A DNA stretch of 64,000 nt, taken from NCBI GenBank assembly GCA_022821065.1, contig JAJEEK010000027.1:1-64000 (forward strand), given 5' to 3'. Both the position numbers and the translations under genes were made by a program. Below are positions 45,930 through 56,353 of this stretch, in pieces; position 1 is the first letter of the stretch; the number at the start of each line of letters is the position of its first letter. Source of the DNA: Candidatus Poribacteria bacterium (GTDB taxonomy: Bacteria; Poribacteria; WGA-4E; WGA-3G). Below the pieces are notes generated by a model, which was not told the origin of the DNA, did no database searches, and saw only the letters and a program-made list of their open reading frames with translations.

Positions 45930-46901
45930 ATGACGGAAGTAGACGAGAAGATGCCAGCAAATTTACCCCCAACCTATTACAAACTCAAGCACGAACATGA
46001 AGCCGCTAAGACGGACGCGGAACGATTGCGACTCTTAGAGGAGATGCTACGTATTGTCCCGAAGCACAAAGGATCAGAAAAAGTGGTTTCGGATCTCCGA
46101 CGCCGTATTGCTGCGCATAAGAAGGCACCAGCAGAAAAAGGAAAAGGGGCCGGTAAAAGGAGTTATAGCGAGCATATCCCAAAACAGGGAGCCGGGCAGA
46201 TCGTTCTCTTTGGACCTCCGAATGGTGGAAAATCTCAGATACTCGCAAAATTTACGAACGCTAACGCCGAAGTATCAGCGACACCTTATACGACCACAAC
46301 TCCTATGGTCGGAATGCTCCGTTATGAGAACATCCAATTCCAGCTCATTGATACACCGTCTATTATGCCCGACTATGTTTTACCGACTGTAATGACCCTT
46401 ATCCGCAATGCCGACCTTGTCCTCCCCGTTATAAGTCTCGCAAGCGACAATTTACTGGACGATCTGGACACGGTGATACAACTTCTTAGTGAAGTAGACG
46501 ATGATATATTGGAAAGTGAATATCTTATTGTCGCAAACCAACTCGACGCTGTCGGCGCAGGTGAGAGGTTGGAAATTCTGAAAGAATTTTATGGAGAGAC
46601 GTTCCAAATCTATCCGATTTCCACTGAGACTGAGGACGGTAAAGCGGATTTACTGAAGGGACTTTACGAGGCACTGGAAATCTTGCGTGTTTATCCGAAA
46701 GCACCGGGTAAACCAATAGAACGCGATGATCCAATCGTCTTGCCTGTCGGTTCAACTGTTCTTGATGCCGCTATCGGTTTACATAAGGATTTTGAAGCGT
46801 TCAAGTTCGCACGGATATGGGGACCCGAATGGCACGATGGACAATCTGTCAGTCGTAATGATGTCGTTTACGATGGAGACGTTGTCGAATTTCATCTGTA
46901 G
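45930..46901 (+). CDS. DRG/Obg-like GTPase with TGS domain and altered G motifs
   Basis: 323 residues. A helical N-terminus (about 15-80) resembles DRG proteins. G1 GPPNGGKS at 95-102 is intact. G3 is D141-T-P-S144 where the family has DTPG, and G4 is N203-Q-L-D206 rather than NKxD. The C-terminus (about 265-323) is a TGS domain (VLPVGSTVLDAAIGLHKDF). No clear ribosome site precedes the ATG; a second in-frame ATG follows 7 codons later. A VWA/TonB-like gene starts 23 bp downstream, so the pair is probably co-transcribed. Confidence 0.8.
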   Translation: MTEVDEKMPANLPPTYYKLKHEHEAAKTDAERLRLLEEMLRIVPKHKGSEKVVSDLRRRIAAHKKAPAEKGKGAGKRSYSEHIPKQGAGQIVLFGPPNGGKSQILAKFTNANAEVSATPYTTTTPMVGMLRYENIQFQLIDTPSIMPDYVLPTVMTLIRNADLVLPVISLASDNLLDDLDTVIQLLSEVDDDILESEYLIVANQLDAVGAGERLEILKEFYGETFQIYPISTETEDGKADLLKGLYEALEILRVYPKAPGKPIERDDPIVLPVGSTVLDAAIGLHKDFEAFKFARIWGPEWHDGQSVSRNDVVYDGDVVEFHL

Positions 46902-46924
46902 TTGTACGAAGAAGGAATAGAGAG

Positions 46925-48523
46925 ATGTTGAGAAGGAAAAGTACCTCCCCATATTTCATATTTTCACTTCTTATCCATTTCCCGTTGTTATTGATGATAT
47001 GGTTATTGTCTCCTAACGAGACAGTATTACCATCGTTTCAGGACAAAATAGAAACTTGGATAACTGTGGTTAAACCGTTGCCATCTCCTGCTAAACCACC
47101 CGTCTTTGTGAAACCTACCGCGCCTGTCGTGCCAGCTGAATCTGAAGTCGTTGAAGAATCAAAACTACGGGTACCACCAAAACCGAAAGCTGGTCTGAGT
47201 ACCTCTTGGCAGATAGCGGATCAGGAGACACCAATAGTAGCCTTCAGACCGAAAGCACGCAAACAAGAGAGTGCTAATAGCGCACGGGAAACTGGAAGCG
47301 GGGTATCACAGTCGAGTCCTACCGTTGGGAAACCTGTAGATTATAACGTTGAAAACCGTTTGAGAACGCATTCGGTTACACAACCGGTAGCCGTACCTTC
47401 AACGTCACCAAAAGCAGACCACATCGCACCGCAGGGAGAAGCGAAAAATATCGCTTTAGGGACAGGAGGAAATTTGAACAATTCTGGTGCCTCTCCAGCA
47501 GTTGATGCTCCGGGCATTCACTACGGCAGTAAGCGCGGTGATGCACTTCGAGCAACAAGCATAGGAAATTCTTGGGGTGGCGGCAGCACCTCTGGTGGCG
47601 GTGCGGTCGGCGGTGTTTTTGTCTACATGATGAAGGACATTGCGAATACCCTCGCGGAGGCCGCTACAACGAAAAAGGTTGATATTATCTTTGTGCTTGA
47701 TGAAACCGCGAGTATGGTCGATAACATCCGTGGTATCCGTGCCTATGTTGATTTCCTCTTTGAAACTATGGAGCGAGATGGACGTGATACCACTTTTGGG
47801 TTAGTGACATTCAGAGATAAAGCAAAAAGGTATGGACGCACGGACGATCTCGGAACCTTTAAGAACTGGCTTTTCAAAATAGGGGTTGATGGTGGTGGCG
47901 ACATCACTGAAGCAGGATTAGATGGACTCATGACCGCAGTAAAGGAGACCAAATTCCGGCGAGGTGCACAACGTTTCATTGTTCTCGCAAGTGACGGTGC
48001 GTTCCATGATGCCGATTATGACGGAAGGTCTCCCTATAGCCTTGACGAGGTGATTGAAACATTACAAAAAGAGCGCGTGCGTGTCGAGGTCATCGGTATA
48101 GATTACCTACCGATTCGGCAGATTGCCTTAGCGACCGGCGGAACATGGCGCGCAATCCCCGGTAGAGGATACCTCGAATATGTACCACCATTAACATTGA
48201 CTGTGAAACTGTTCTCGAAGTTAGGCACTCTCGGATTACGGAACGGACGCGTTGATGATAAAATCACTGTCTACATTAATAATCCACCGCGTCCGAAACA
48301 GCTAACCTTAACATGGAAAGTACTCAATCCATTAGGAGAGAGATGCTACGGCCCCTTAATAGAAACTAAAGCAATTCCTAATGACGGTTCAACACAGATA
48401 GAGTTGACACCTGTAATTAATGCCGAAGTCTTTCAGGCGATGCCAGGCATTTATACGCTTATCTATCGCCTCGAAAATGAACACGGACATCGGAGCATCT
48501 TGCGGCGTACAGTGACGTTCTAA
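46925..48523 (+). CDS. TonB-like membrane-anchored protein with C-terminal VWA domain
   Basis: 532 residues, AGGAATAGAGAG before the ATG. One helix (about 10-28) contains S14-L-L-I-H18, the TonB/TolA SxxxH pattern, as in the 4288 protein. A Pro/Lys linker (PLPSPAKPPVFVKP, VPPKPKAG) leads through Gly/Ser-rich sequence to a VWA domain from about 250: D259-E-T-A-S263 forms the MIDAS start, and GDITEAGLDGL follows. Metal-dependent binding to a partner is likely. No TonB C-terminal domain. Couples with a DRG-like GTPase; function unknown. Confidence 0.75.
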   Translation: MLRRKSTSPYFIFSLLIHFPLLLMIWLLSPNETVLPSFQDKIETWITVVKPLPSPAKPPVFVKPTAPVVPAESEVVEESKLRVPPKPKAGLSTSWQIADQETPIVAFRPKARKQESANSARETGSGVSQSSPTVGKPVDYNVENRLRTHSVTQPVAVPSTSPKADHIAPQGEAKNIALGTGGNLNNSGASPAVDAPGIHYGSKRGDALRATSIGNSWGGGSTSGGGAVGGVFVYMMKDIANTLAEAATTKKVDIIFVLDETASMVDNIRGIRAYVDFLFETMERDGRDTTFGLVTFRDKAKRYGRTDDLGTFKNWLFKIGVDGGGDITEAGLDGLMTAVKETKFRRGAQRFIVLASDGAFHDADYDGRSPYSLDEVIETLQKERVRVEVIGIDYLPIRQIALATGGTWRAIPGRGYLEYVPPLTLTVKLFSKLGTLGLRNGRVDDKITVYINNPPRPKQLTLTWKVLNPLGERCYGPLIETKAIPNDGSTQIELTPVINAEVFQAMPGIYTLIYRLENEHGHRSILRRTVTF

Positions 48524-48559
48524 TCTACATAGAAACATACGGAAGGTCGGTTAGATTTC

Positions 48560-49759
48560 ATGATGAAAGATTTGATTTTTGAGCGGTGCCGCCATCATTT
48601 TGAGGATATTGTCGCTATTCGTCGTGATATTCATCAGTACCCTGAATTAGGGTTTGATGTGCATCGTACGGCAGGTATCGCTGCTGATGCCCTTCAGGCA
48701 CTCGGTATCCCCGTCAAAACTGGTATTGGTCGGACAGGGGTTGTCGGTGATTTGGATGTCCCCGGAGCATTAAAACGTATTGCCTTGCGAGCAGATATGG
48801 ATGCCCTCCCAATTCAAGAGATGACGGATGTGCCGTACAAGTCGAAGATTGACGGTAAAGCGCATCTATGTGGGCACGATGCCCATACTGCTATGTTGAT
48901 CGGAACAGCGCGAATCCTTTCAGAACTCCGAAGTCACCTCAAGACGCATGTCCGGTTTATCTTCCAACCGAGTGAGGAGGCTGCCCCTGGTGGCGCGCCA
49001 GCGATGATAACAGATGGCGCGTTGGAAGATGTAGACGAAATTTATGGAGTACACGTCTTTCCGCTTTATGCCGTTGGTGAGTACGCCACCTGCACGGGAC
49101 CGATGCTCGCGCAATCTGATACTTTTCAGATTACACTCACCGGCAGAGGTGGACACGCCGCATTTCCGCATCTCACCGTTGATCCAATCGTTATCGGTGC
49201 GCAATTTGTAACTGCGCTGCAGTCAATTATCTCCAGAAATGTTGATCCTTTAGATTCAGCCGTTGTCAGTGTTACACAGTTCCATGGTGGAGATGCGAAC
49301 TTGCAGGAAGGACTCGCAGGTGCCGCACTCAATGTTATTCCACCGAATGTCCTGATCGGTGGCACAGTGCGTACGCTCCAGAAATCCGTTCAGAAACGGG
49401 TCCGAGAGCAGATCGAACGTCTCATTGCTGGATTTGCGAATGCCAACGATGCGACCTATACATTTGACTATCAAGACGGCTATCCGGTGACATATAACCA
49501 TGAATCGTGTGTTAAAACGGTATTATCCGCTGCCGGAGAACTCGTTGAAGAAGACGACCTCATATTTCCGGTGCCACCAGTACTCGGCGGCGAGGATTTC
49601 GGGTACTACTCAAAAGAAATCCCCGCCTGCTTTGTGATGGTAGGCGCAGGAAACAAGGAAAAAGGGATTGTGAACATGTGTCATCATCCACAATTTGATA
49701 TTGATGAAACTTGCATGATTTACGGTATGGCGTTGTTCACCAGTCTCGTGACACTTTAA
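48560..49759 (+). CDS. M20-family amidohydrolase (hippurate/N-acyl-amino-acid type)
   Basis: 399 residues; a double ATG (48560/48563). Metal-binding blocks HLCGHDAHTAMLIG, FQPSEEAAPGGAPAMI, and the closing GGEDFGYYSKEIPACFVMVG are intact, with the lid domain (about 185-300) containing GRGGHAAFPH. Removes acyl groups from amino acids in the cytoplasm. Length typical. Stands between the VWA and TPR genes. Confidence 0.92.
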   Translation: MMKDLIFERCRHHFEDIVAIRRDIHQYPELGFDVHRTAGIAADALQALGIPVKTGIGRTGVVGDLDVPGALKRIALRADMDALPIQEMTDVPYKSKIDGKAHLCGHDAHTAMLIGTARILSELRSHLKTHVRFIFQPSEEAAPGGAPAMITDGALEDVDEIYGVHVFPLYAVGEYATCTGPMLAQSDTFQITLTGRGGHAAFPHLTVDPIVIGAQFVTALQSIISRNVDPLDSAVVSVTQFHGGDANLQEGLAGAALNVIPPNVLIGGTVRTLQKSVQKRVREQIERLIAGFANANDATYTFDYQDGYPVTYNHESCVKTVLSAAGELVEEDDLIFPVPPVLGGEDFGYYSKEIPACFVMVGAGNKEKGIVNMCHHPQFDIDETCMIYGMALFTSLVTL

Positions 49760-49832
49760 ATTGTAGTACAAACTTTTAGTTTGTGTTGTATTGTTACATT
49801 ATGACCTATCAAACTTGAATAGGGACAATTCT

Positions 49833-52175
49833 ATGTCAACGCTTATTTTGCGACTACATTCGAGAAAAAGACACCAGCGCGTCGTCTTTTTTTCATTTCT
49901 CTCGCTCTTCCTTTTGAGCACAATCACACCTTATGTTTTCGCACAGGTTCAGCGCGGAGCGCCCCCATCGGCAGCACTTAATTTATTGGAACGTATTGAA
50001 GCAGCACATGATCACTACCACGAACAGCGGTACACCGAAGCAATTAAGGCATACCAATTGTTGCTTGAAACCGAGATAGCCAACAGCGACGGTTCACGTA
50101 CGCCGCTGCAGCAAAGCCAAAAGGATTCGATCCGCTTGATGATGGGGCAGAGTTATGCCAAAATCGGCGAGGATGCCGCAGCACAACGCGTTTTCAGAGA
50201 GGTTGTTGACGAAAACCCGAACGGTTCTTATGCGACACGCGCGGTACATCGGTTAGTCAATCTATATTGGCAACGCTACCAGTTTCGGGAAGCCATTATG
50301 GAGTGCAAACAGATCCTCAAACAGCATCCAGACACCGCTGTTGCTGCGACAGCTGCTTATCTCGTCGGACAGTATCAAGAAGCAGAAGGCAATCCTGAAG
50401 AGGCGATCAAGAGTTACAAGTATTTCCTTGATAACTTCCCGACTTCACCCTATCGAACGACCGCAGTCAATAGGCTCATTCGGTTGTACATCACGAATCG
50501 CCAATATTTCGAGGCTGAAGATATGCTCCAAACGCGGATACAACAGTATCCCAATGACATAACCTTGCTGGAGCAATTGGCGGAACTTTACCAGCAACAG
50601 GATAACTATCCGAAGGCACTTGAACTTTACCAGCAAGCGATTAAGCAGAATCCAGAGAATACAAACCTACGTAAGAAGTTAGGCACACTCTATGCTGAGA
50701 TGGGTAAAACCGATCAAGCCGTCTCTGAATGGGAGCAATTGGTAACAGGACAATCCAATCGGTACGACCAACATCAACAACTTGGTGCAATCTATCTTTC
50801 ACATAAGATGTATCCGGAGGCGATTGCGGCGTATCGGCAAGCAATTCAGCTTAACCCTCAGAGCAGCTATCTCTATACACAATTGGCATCGGCATACAAG
50901 ATTCAGGGCAAAGTTGAAGACGCTGCAGCAGTCTATATTGATGCTTTACAACGTATTGGTCTTGATCAGAATTCGAGGGAGATAATCTGGAACGCGATGC
51001 TTGAGATTTATGAAGGCGCACGACACAAACCGCTACAGGAAAAACTCATCGCTGAGCTCGAAAAACGTCGTCCGCAACCTCGGCAGGATCCGAACGCGAT
51101 TATGACTTTAGGCGAACTCTATTTCTATGCAGGTAGAGAAACACAAGCACTCGAAATTTTTACGCAGCTCCGCCAATATTATCCGTCGCATACGGACTTA
51201 ACGCTTGAGAAATACGCCCGCGTGTTAGCACGGAACGAGAACCTACAAGTGTCCGCTGACTTTTACAAAGCGTTAATAACAGGTTCAACAGATAGGCCGC
51301 GCGTCAGGAACGTCCGAACCAAACTCGCTGAACTCTACCAAGAAATGGAACAGTGGGATGCAGCGGTCGCACTTTTAAAAGAACAGATTGAGACAGGTGA
51401 GTCATCTGTCAAAGACAGGTTATTGCTTGGACAGCTACAGTTGCATGCCCTTCGGGATCCGAAAGCTGCGCAAATGACCCTCGAACCACTGCTCACCCAA
51501 CATTTGGCGACCAGTCAATTATCAGAAGCACAGTTGATTTTAGGCGAATGCCACGTTCTACTCAAACGCTACACGCTCGCAAGGGAAGTACTTGAACCTA
51601 TAACCAACCGGAGCGGTCCCTTCCGCTCAACCGCTCGAAAGCTCATCGGCGATTCCTATTTCTTCGCGTCAGACTTTGAACAAGCCATCAAGGAATACAA
51701 ACTCGTAATTCAGGTCTCAAAATCCGATCGACTCACGAATGACGCGCTTGAACGGATTGTCCTCATCCAGAACCATCCCGACTATTTCAAGGTGCCGCTT
51801 ACCGACTACGCCACCGCTGTACAACTTTATCTAAGAGGTGAAACGGAGGCGGCGTTGCAAAAGTGCCAACGCGTACTTGATGTCTATCCACAAGCCATTA
51901 TCGTCGATGAAGTCTGGCTACTTATCGGTAATATTCATCGCAGAGCAGATAGGGATGGCGAGGCAATTGATGCGTATCAACAGGTAGTTGCTAAGGAGAG
52001 TCCGATTGCTACGAAAGCACTCATAAACATCGCCGAAGTCTATCGAAAAAGATCTGATTTTGATAACGCTGTCGCTACCTACACGACGCTTATCACAGAC
52101 TACCCTGAGAATGTTATTGTTGTCCACGCACGACAGCAACTTGATGAGATTGCGAAACTTCAGCAAAAGAGATAA
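49833..52175 (+). CDS. Exported tetratricopeptide-repeat protein
   Basis: 780 residues from ATG 49833 (AGGGA upstream); an earlier TTG lacks a site. A signal or anchor segment (about 18-40) is followed by TPR units along nearly the whole chain, such as NYPKALELYQQAIKQNPEN, MYPEAIAAYRQAIQLNPQSS and DREAIDAYQQVVAK-type blocks. YbgF/BamD-like outer TPRs appear early (GSYATRAVHRLVNLY). Likely a periplasmic scaffold; partner unknown. Confidence 0.85.
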   Translation: MSTLILRLHSRKRHQRVVFFSFLSLFLLSTITPYVFAQVQRGAPPSAALNLLERIEAAHDHYHEQRYTEAIKAYQLLLETEIANSDGSRTPLQQSQKDSIRLMMGQSYAKIGEDAAAQRVFREVVDENPNGSYATRAVHRLVNLYWQRYQFREAIMECKQILKQHPDTAVAATAAYLVGQYQEAEGNPEEAIKSYKYFLDNFPTSPYRTTAVNRLIRLYITNRQYFEAEDMLQTRIQQYPNDITLLEQLAELYQQQDNYPKALELYQQAIKQNPENTNLRKKLGTLYAEMGKTDQAVSEWEQLVTGQSNRYDQHQQLGAIYLSHKMYPEAIAAYRQAIQLNPQSSYLYTQLASAYKIQGKVEDAAAVYIDALQRIGLDQNSREIIWNAMLEIYEGARHKPLQEKLIAELEKRRPQPRQDPNAIMTLGELYFYAGRETQALEIFTQLRQYYPSHTDLTLEKYARVLARNENLQVSADFYKALITGSTDRPRVRNVRTKLAELYQEMEQWDAAVALLKEQIETGESSVKDRLLLGQLQLHALRDPKAAQMTLEPLLTQHLATSQLSEAQLILGECHVLLKRYTLAREVLEPITNRSGPFRSTARKLIGDSYFFASDFEQAIKEYKLVIQVSKSDRLTNDALERIVLIQNHPDYFKVPLTDYATAVQLYLRGETEAALQKCQRVLDVYPQAIIVDEVWLLIGNIHRRADRDGEAIDAYQQVVAKESPIATKALINIAEVYRKRSDFDNAVATYTTLITDYPENVIVVHARQQLDEIAKLQQKR

Positions 52176-52187
52176 TGCACGGTTCAT

Positions 52188-52344
52188 AGTTTTCAGTTAA
52201 GAGGACTCTTGTAACTGAAAACTTTGCCCCAGAACTCGTCTACAGATAATTTTGGTAAGGCGCGAGTTCGTGGTAAAAACTGAAAACTACTGACAACTGG
52301 AAGATTTTTTCGGAGAAAAAAAATCGTACTAACAACTGATAACT
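52188..52344. repeat. Cluster of AACTGAAAAC-type repeats
   Basis: AGTTTTCAGTTA (52188-52199) is the inverse of TAACTGAAAACT (52212-52223). Further direct copies lie at 52275-52300 (AACTGAAAACTACTGACAAC) and 52329-52344 (CTAACAACTGATAACT). Similar pieces occur at 958-984 and 29407-29430, always between genes. Confidence 0.55.
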
Positions 52345-52364
52345 ATTAAAAAGGAGTCAGCAGA

Positions 52365-55040
52365 ATGTCCCATCCTGCTCACAATTTGTTCGATACACAC
52401 CGAACCCTTGAAGGCGAAGGGTTTTCGTGTAACTATTATTCACTGCCTGCTTTAACGGAAGCTGGCATCGGGTCTATTAAAACGTTGCCTGTTAGTCTCC
52501 GTATCTTACTCGAATCGCTCCTCCGAAATTACGATGGATATCAGATCACAGAAGATGATATTGTGAATTTGGCGAATTGGAATGCAGATTCCCCGAAAGC
52601 CGCGGAGATCCCATTCAAACCTGCACGTGTGGTGGCACAAGACTTCACAGGTGTCCCACTCGTCGTTGATATTGCAGCGATGCGCTCTGCTGTTGCTGAA
52701 CTTGGTGGTGACGCAAGCATGATAGAACCGCTTGTTCCCGTCGATTTGGTCATTGACCACTCTATCCAAGTTGACGCGTACGGTTCGGAGAACGCTTTTC
52801 AGTTCAACACCGAGCGCGAATTTGAACGCAACAAAGAACGTTATGAATTCCTGAAATGGGGACAGCAGGCGTTTGAAAAGTTCAACATCATTCCGCCTTC
52901 TATTGGTATCGTCCATCAGGTGAACTTAGAATATCTCGCGAAGGTAGTTATGGCAGAAAATTCCCTCGCCTATCCTGATACCGTCGTCGGTACTGATTCA
53001 CACACGACGATGATTAATGGCTTAGGTATTGTCGGATGGGGTGTCGGTGGTATTGAAGCGGAAGCTGCGATGTTAGGGCAACCTGTTTATATCCTGACTC
53101 CAGAAGTGCTCGGCGTTCACTTGAAAGGCGAACTGAAAGACGGGGTTACAGCAACGGATCTCGTGTTGACTGTGACGCAACGCCTTAGAGCCGCTGCAGT
53201 TGTCGGTAAGTTCGTAGAGTTCTTCGGTGAAGGTGTAGAAGCACTCTCCCTACCTGATCGGGCAACAATCTCCAATATGTGTCCGGAATACGGTGCAACG
53301 ATCGGTTTCTTCCCCCCTGATGCGGAAACGATGCAATACCTCCGCCTCACAGGACGCGATGAAACACACGTTGATACGGTCGAGGCGTATCTTAAAGCCC
53401 AAGGTATGTTCGGTATCCCACGCCTTGGGGAAATCCAGTACTCCGATGTCCTTGAAATTGATCTCGGAGACATTGAGCCGAGTATCGCCGGCCCGAAACG
53501 ACCACAGGATCGGATTGCATTGTCGGATGTCAAACAGACCTTTAGTGAACTCCTCACGCGTCCTGTCGCAGAAGATGGATTCGGTGTGTCGGAGGATGCC
53601 CGTGACGGTGGCGGTATCACCCACGGTTCCGTTGTTATCTCCGCGATTACGAGCTGCACGAACACGAGTAACCCGTCTGTTATGATCGGTGCCGGGCTGC
53701 TTGCTAAGAAAGCGGTAGAAAAAGGACTGCGTGTCCCCGATTACGTCAAAACGAGTTTGGCACCCGGCTCGCGTGTCGTAACGGAATATTTGCAGAATAC
53801 CGGTCTGTTGCCTTATCTCGAACAACTCGGTTATAACGTCGTCGGTTATGGTTGTACAACTTGTATCGGTAACAGTGGGCCGTTGAGTGATGTGGTTCAA
53901 ACGGCGATAGATGAAGGCAATCTTGTCACAGCGAGCGTTCTGAGTGGCAACCGAAACTTTGAAGCGCGCGTGCATCCAGAGATCAAAGCGAATTTTCTGA
54001 TGTCGCCGCCGCTCGTTGTTGCCTACGGGATCGCGGGTCGAATTGATATCGATCTCGCAACTGAACCGCTTGGACACAACGATGCCGGTGAAGCGGTCTA
54101 TCTCCGGGACATCTGGCCAACCCGTCAAGAGATTGCCGATATGATTGCTGCAGCAGTTGATCGTCGGACGTTCAAAGAGATGTATGAAGCGATCGGTAAC
54201 CAGGCACCGGAATGGGAAGAACTCGCCGGTGCGACGGGTGTCCTCTACCCTTGGAACGAGCGAAGCACTTATGTCCAGCATCCACCGTTCTTTGAAGGTT
54301 TTTCGAGGGAACCGGCTCCGATCTCGGACATCGTAGATGCGCGAATCCTCGGTATCTTCGGAGATTCCGTCACGACGGATCATATCTCGCCAGCAGGTGC
54401 AATCGCGGCTGCGAGTCCAGCGGGAGAATATCTCCACGCGCGCGGTGTCGAAACGCGAGATTTTAATACCTACGGTTCCAGGCGCGGTAATGACCTTGTG
54501 ATGACACGTGGCACATTCGCCAATCGTCGTGTCCGGAACTTGATGACCTCGGATGTAGAAGGCGGATTTACGCTTCAGTATCCAGAAGGCACAGAGACGA
54601 CCATCTACGAAGCAGCGCTCCACTACCGTGAAAGCGATATTCCGACCGTCATCTTCGCCGGACAGGACTACGGTATGGGGAGTTCCCGAGATTGGGCAGC
54701 GAAAGGACCGAAGCTTTTAGGTGTCAAGGCTGTTGTTGTGGAGAGTTATGAACGTATCCACCGCAGCAATCTCATCGGTATGGGAGTCTTACCGTTGCAG
54801 TTCAAAGATGGTGAGAACATTCAAACGCTTAACCTCGACGGCAGTGAGGTGATCAGTATCACAGGCTTCGCCGACGATCTCCAGCCAGGACAGATGGCAA
54901 CCATGAAGATCGTCCGTGCCAACGGTGAGACGCACACAACGGAGTTGTTAATCAGGATTGATTCACCCGTAGAGGTAGAATACTACAAACACGGTGGTAT
55001 TCTGGACTACGTGATTCGGAATTTCTTGTCTGCCTCATAA
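52365..55040 (+). CDS. acnA: Aconitate hydratase A
   Basis: 891 residues, AAGGAG before the ATG. Interconverts citrate and isocitrate. [4Fe-4S] ligands C431 (SCTNTSNP), C497 and C500 ([10 protein letters not shown]); [19 protein letters not shown] and the C-terminal swivel [31 protein letters not shown] are canonical. Length equals E. coli AcnA. Separate transcript with a terminator right after. Confidence 0.97.
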   Translation: MSHPAHNLFDTHRTLEGEGFSCNYYSLPALTEAGIGSIKTLPVSLRILLESLLRNYDGYQITEDDIVNLANWNADSPKAAEIPFKPARVVAQDFTGVPLVVDIAAMRSAVAELGGDASMIEPLVPVDLVIDHSIQVDAYGSENAFQFNTEREFERNKERYEFLKWGQQAFEKFNIIPPSIGIVHQVNLEYLAKVVMAENSLAYPDTVVGTDSHTTMINGLGIVGWGVGGIEAEAAMLGQPVYILTPEVLGVHLKGELKDGVTATDLVLTVTQRLRAAAVVGKFVEFFGEGVEALSLPDRATISNMCPEYGATIGFFPPDAETMQYLRLTGRDETHVDTVEAYLKAQGMFGIPRLGEIQYSDVLEIDLGDIEPSIAGPKRPQDRIALSDVKQTFSELLTRPVAEDGFGVSEDARDGGGITHGSVVISAITSCTNTSNPSVMIGAGLLAKKAVEKGLRVPDYVKTSLAPGSRVVTEYLQNTGLLPYLEQLGYNVVGYGCTTCIGNSGPLSDVVQTAIDEGNLVTASVLSGNRNFEARVHPEIKANFLMSPPLVVAYGIAGRIDIDLATEPLGHNDAGEAVYLRDIWPTRQEIADMIAAAVDRRTFKEMYEAIGNQAPEWEELAGATGVLYPWNERSTYVQHPPFFEGFSREPAPISDIVDARILGIFGDSVTTDHISPAGAIAAASPAGEYLHARGVETRDFNTYGSRRGNDLVMTRGTFANRRVRNLMTSDVEGGFTLQYPEGTETTIYEAALHYRESDIPTVIFAGQDYGMGSSRDWAAKGPKLLGVKAVVVESYERIHRSNLIGMGVLPLQFKDGENIQTLNLDGSEVISITGFADDLQPGQMATMKIVRANGETHTTELLIRIDSPVEVEYYKHGGILDYVIRNFLSAS

Positions 55041-55059
55041 GAGTAGCAAATCTGTCAAC

Positions 55060-55089
55060 AGGTGCGCTGCGTAAGCGCGCCTAATTTTT
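55060..55089 (+). terminator. Rho-independent terminator of acnA
   Basis: AGGTGCGCT (55060-55068) pairs with AGCGCGCCT (55074-55082), one wobble, then AATTTTT. About 20 bp after the acnA stop. Confidence 0.75.
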
Positions 55090-55235
55090 ATAAAGTCGCG
55101 TTGATATCTATTTGTGAAAGATGTTATCATTTAAATTATAAGGATAATTCGATTTGCCATAAAAACTTGAGGACAATGAAAGGAGAATTTTGGTCACGAT
55201 GGAAACAGTTGAACCTTAGCTAACCGGAGAAAAAC

Positions 55236-55610
55236 ATGCCATTCCCAACGAAACTAATCATCCCAATAACTTTACTTTTTCTTATCCTGGCTATCGGATG
55301 CGGTCGGGATGAACACATAGAAACGCTCATCATTGGACCCTATGAAGTAGACTGTGTAGGTGCTTTTGAACAGGAGTGCTACCTTGAATTCGATGAGGAG
55401 AGCCAGGAATGGCATTTTTTTTATGAGGGCATAGTGGGATTTGACTTTGAACCCGGGTTTATCTGGACGCTGAAAGTCAGTCTTCATGAACGAGAAGAAG
55501 GGATTCAAGATGTGGGAAAATACGAGTATCGACTTGTGGAGATATTAGATAAAGAACCCGCATCCGTAGATGAAAGACCGCCCCGGAAGCCGGAGACACA
55601 ATATCCTTAG
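55236..55610 (+). CDS. DUF4377-type lipoprotein
   Basis: 124 residues with GGAG before the ATG. Signal peptide ending AIGC gives a slightly atypical lipobox. The mature domain fits DUF4377: IIGPYEVDCVG, CYLEF, W-HFFYEGIVGFDFEPGF and KVSLHEREEGIQD. DUF4377 often accompanies META/heat-inducible domains in other bacteria. Convergent with the repeat membrane protein. Confidence 0.75.
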   Translation: MPFPTKLIIPITLLFLILAIGCGRDEHIETLIIGPYEVDCVGAFEQECYLEFDEESQEWHFFYEGIVGFDFEPGFIWTLKVSLHEREEGIQDVGKYEYRLVEILDKEPASVDERPPRKPETQYP

Positions 55611-55680
55611 GTATTCTGAAAAAGTCTATCAAAACATTTGAAAGTTTATCCTTATCTTTACAAGGAATAAAGGAATTGCT

Positions 55681-56349
55681 TTAAGAAGGGAAAACAAACG
55701 CGTCTTTGAATTTCTTGAACCACCGTGTAAAGAGCGCGACAGCCTCTGGATCCTGACGTTCCGGTGAAAACTGATAGGTGCTATTACCTTTCTCTCCGTA
55801 AGACAGCGAATACACCCCGTGTGCATCCCGTCCGATTGCAATCACTCCAAAAGCCTGCCCACTTGGATAATTTTGGTGTATACTTTTTTTCCCTATAGCG
55901 ATAGCGATGGCCCCATAAGCGCGTGCATATCCAATTGCGATAACGCCAACAGTGGACATACCGCCTATAGATATAATGCCGCAAGAGCAGAGCATCCCGA
56001 TTGAAATTACGCCAAAAGAGAAACTACCAACTGAGATAATCCCAAAAGTGAAGTGACCCACTGAAATAATTCCGGATGCAAACATTCCGAATACGACGTG
56101 TGGGAATCCGATGTCTAACAATAGAGACTCACCGGCATACCAGAGGTCTAAAAAATTCGTGATGTCAACTTTTGCCATCTCTAAATACCATGCAATCGCG
56201 CGGGCTATGAAAGGTGCGCTAATCAAGAAGGCTAAAGTGACAAAAATAGTATTAAATCTCCGAACGTATCTGTTAAATGTCCTTCGGAAGATTTCTGTAT
56301 CAAACGGATAGTTGTGTAGATCTTCGGTTTTTGCTTGTTTTTTTGACAT
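55681..56349 (-). CDS. Membrane protein with glycine-rich decapeptide repeats
   Basis: 222 residues from ATG 56349, 4 nt after the cstA stop; longer in-frame starts would run inside cstA. One helix near 35-55 precedes a region (about 85-175) with G-x-I-[SA]-[IV]-G units every ten residues or so: SGIISVGHFTFGIISVGSF, FGVISIGMLC, GIISIGGMSTVGVIAIG, GAIAIAIG. The regular Gly spacing suggests a beta-solenoid or membrane sheet. I do not recognise a family function. Translational coupling with cstA implies a linked role. Confidence 0.65.
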   Translation of the reverse strand: MSKKQAKTEDLHNYPFDTEIFRRTFNRYVRRFNTIFVTLAFLISAPFIARAIAWYLEMAKVDITNFLDLWYAGESLLLDIGFPHVVFGMFASGIISVGHFTFGIISVGSFSFGVISIGMLCSCGIISIGGMSTVGVIAIGYARAYGAIAIAIGKKSIHQNYPSGQAFGVIAIGRDAHGVYSLSYGEKGNSTYQFSPERQDPEAVALFTRWFKKFKDAFVFPS

Positions 56350-56353
56350 CTGT

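Noticed and set aside
53250..54623. 457-codon open frame antisense to acnA
   Set aside because: It mirrors a highly conserved gene; composition is Arg/Cys-rich and no domain is visible. A codon-bias shadow.
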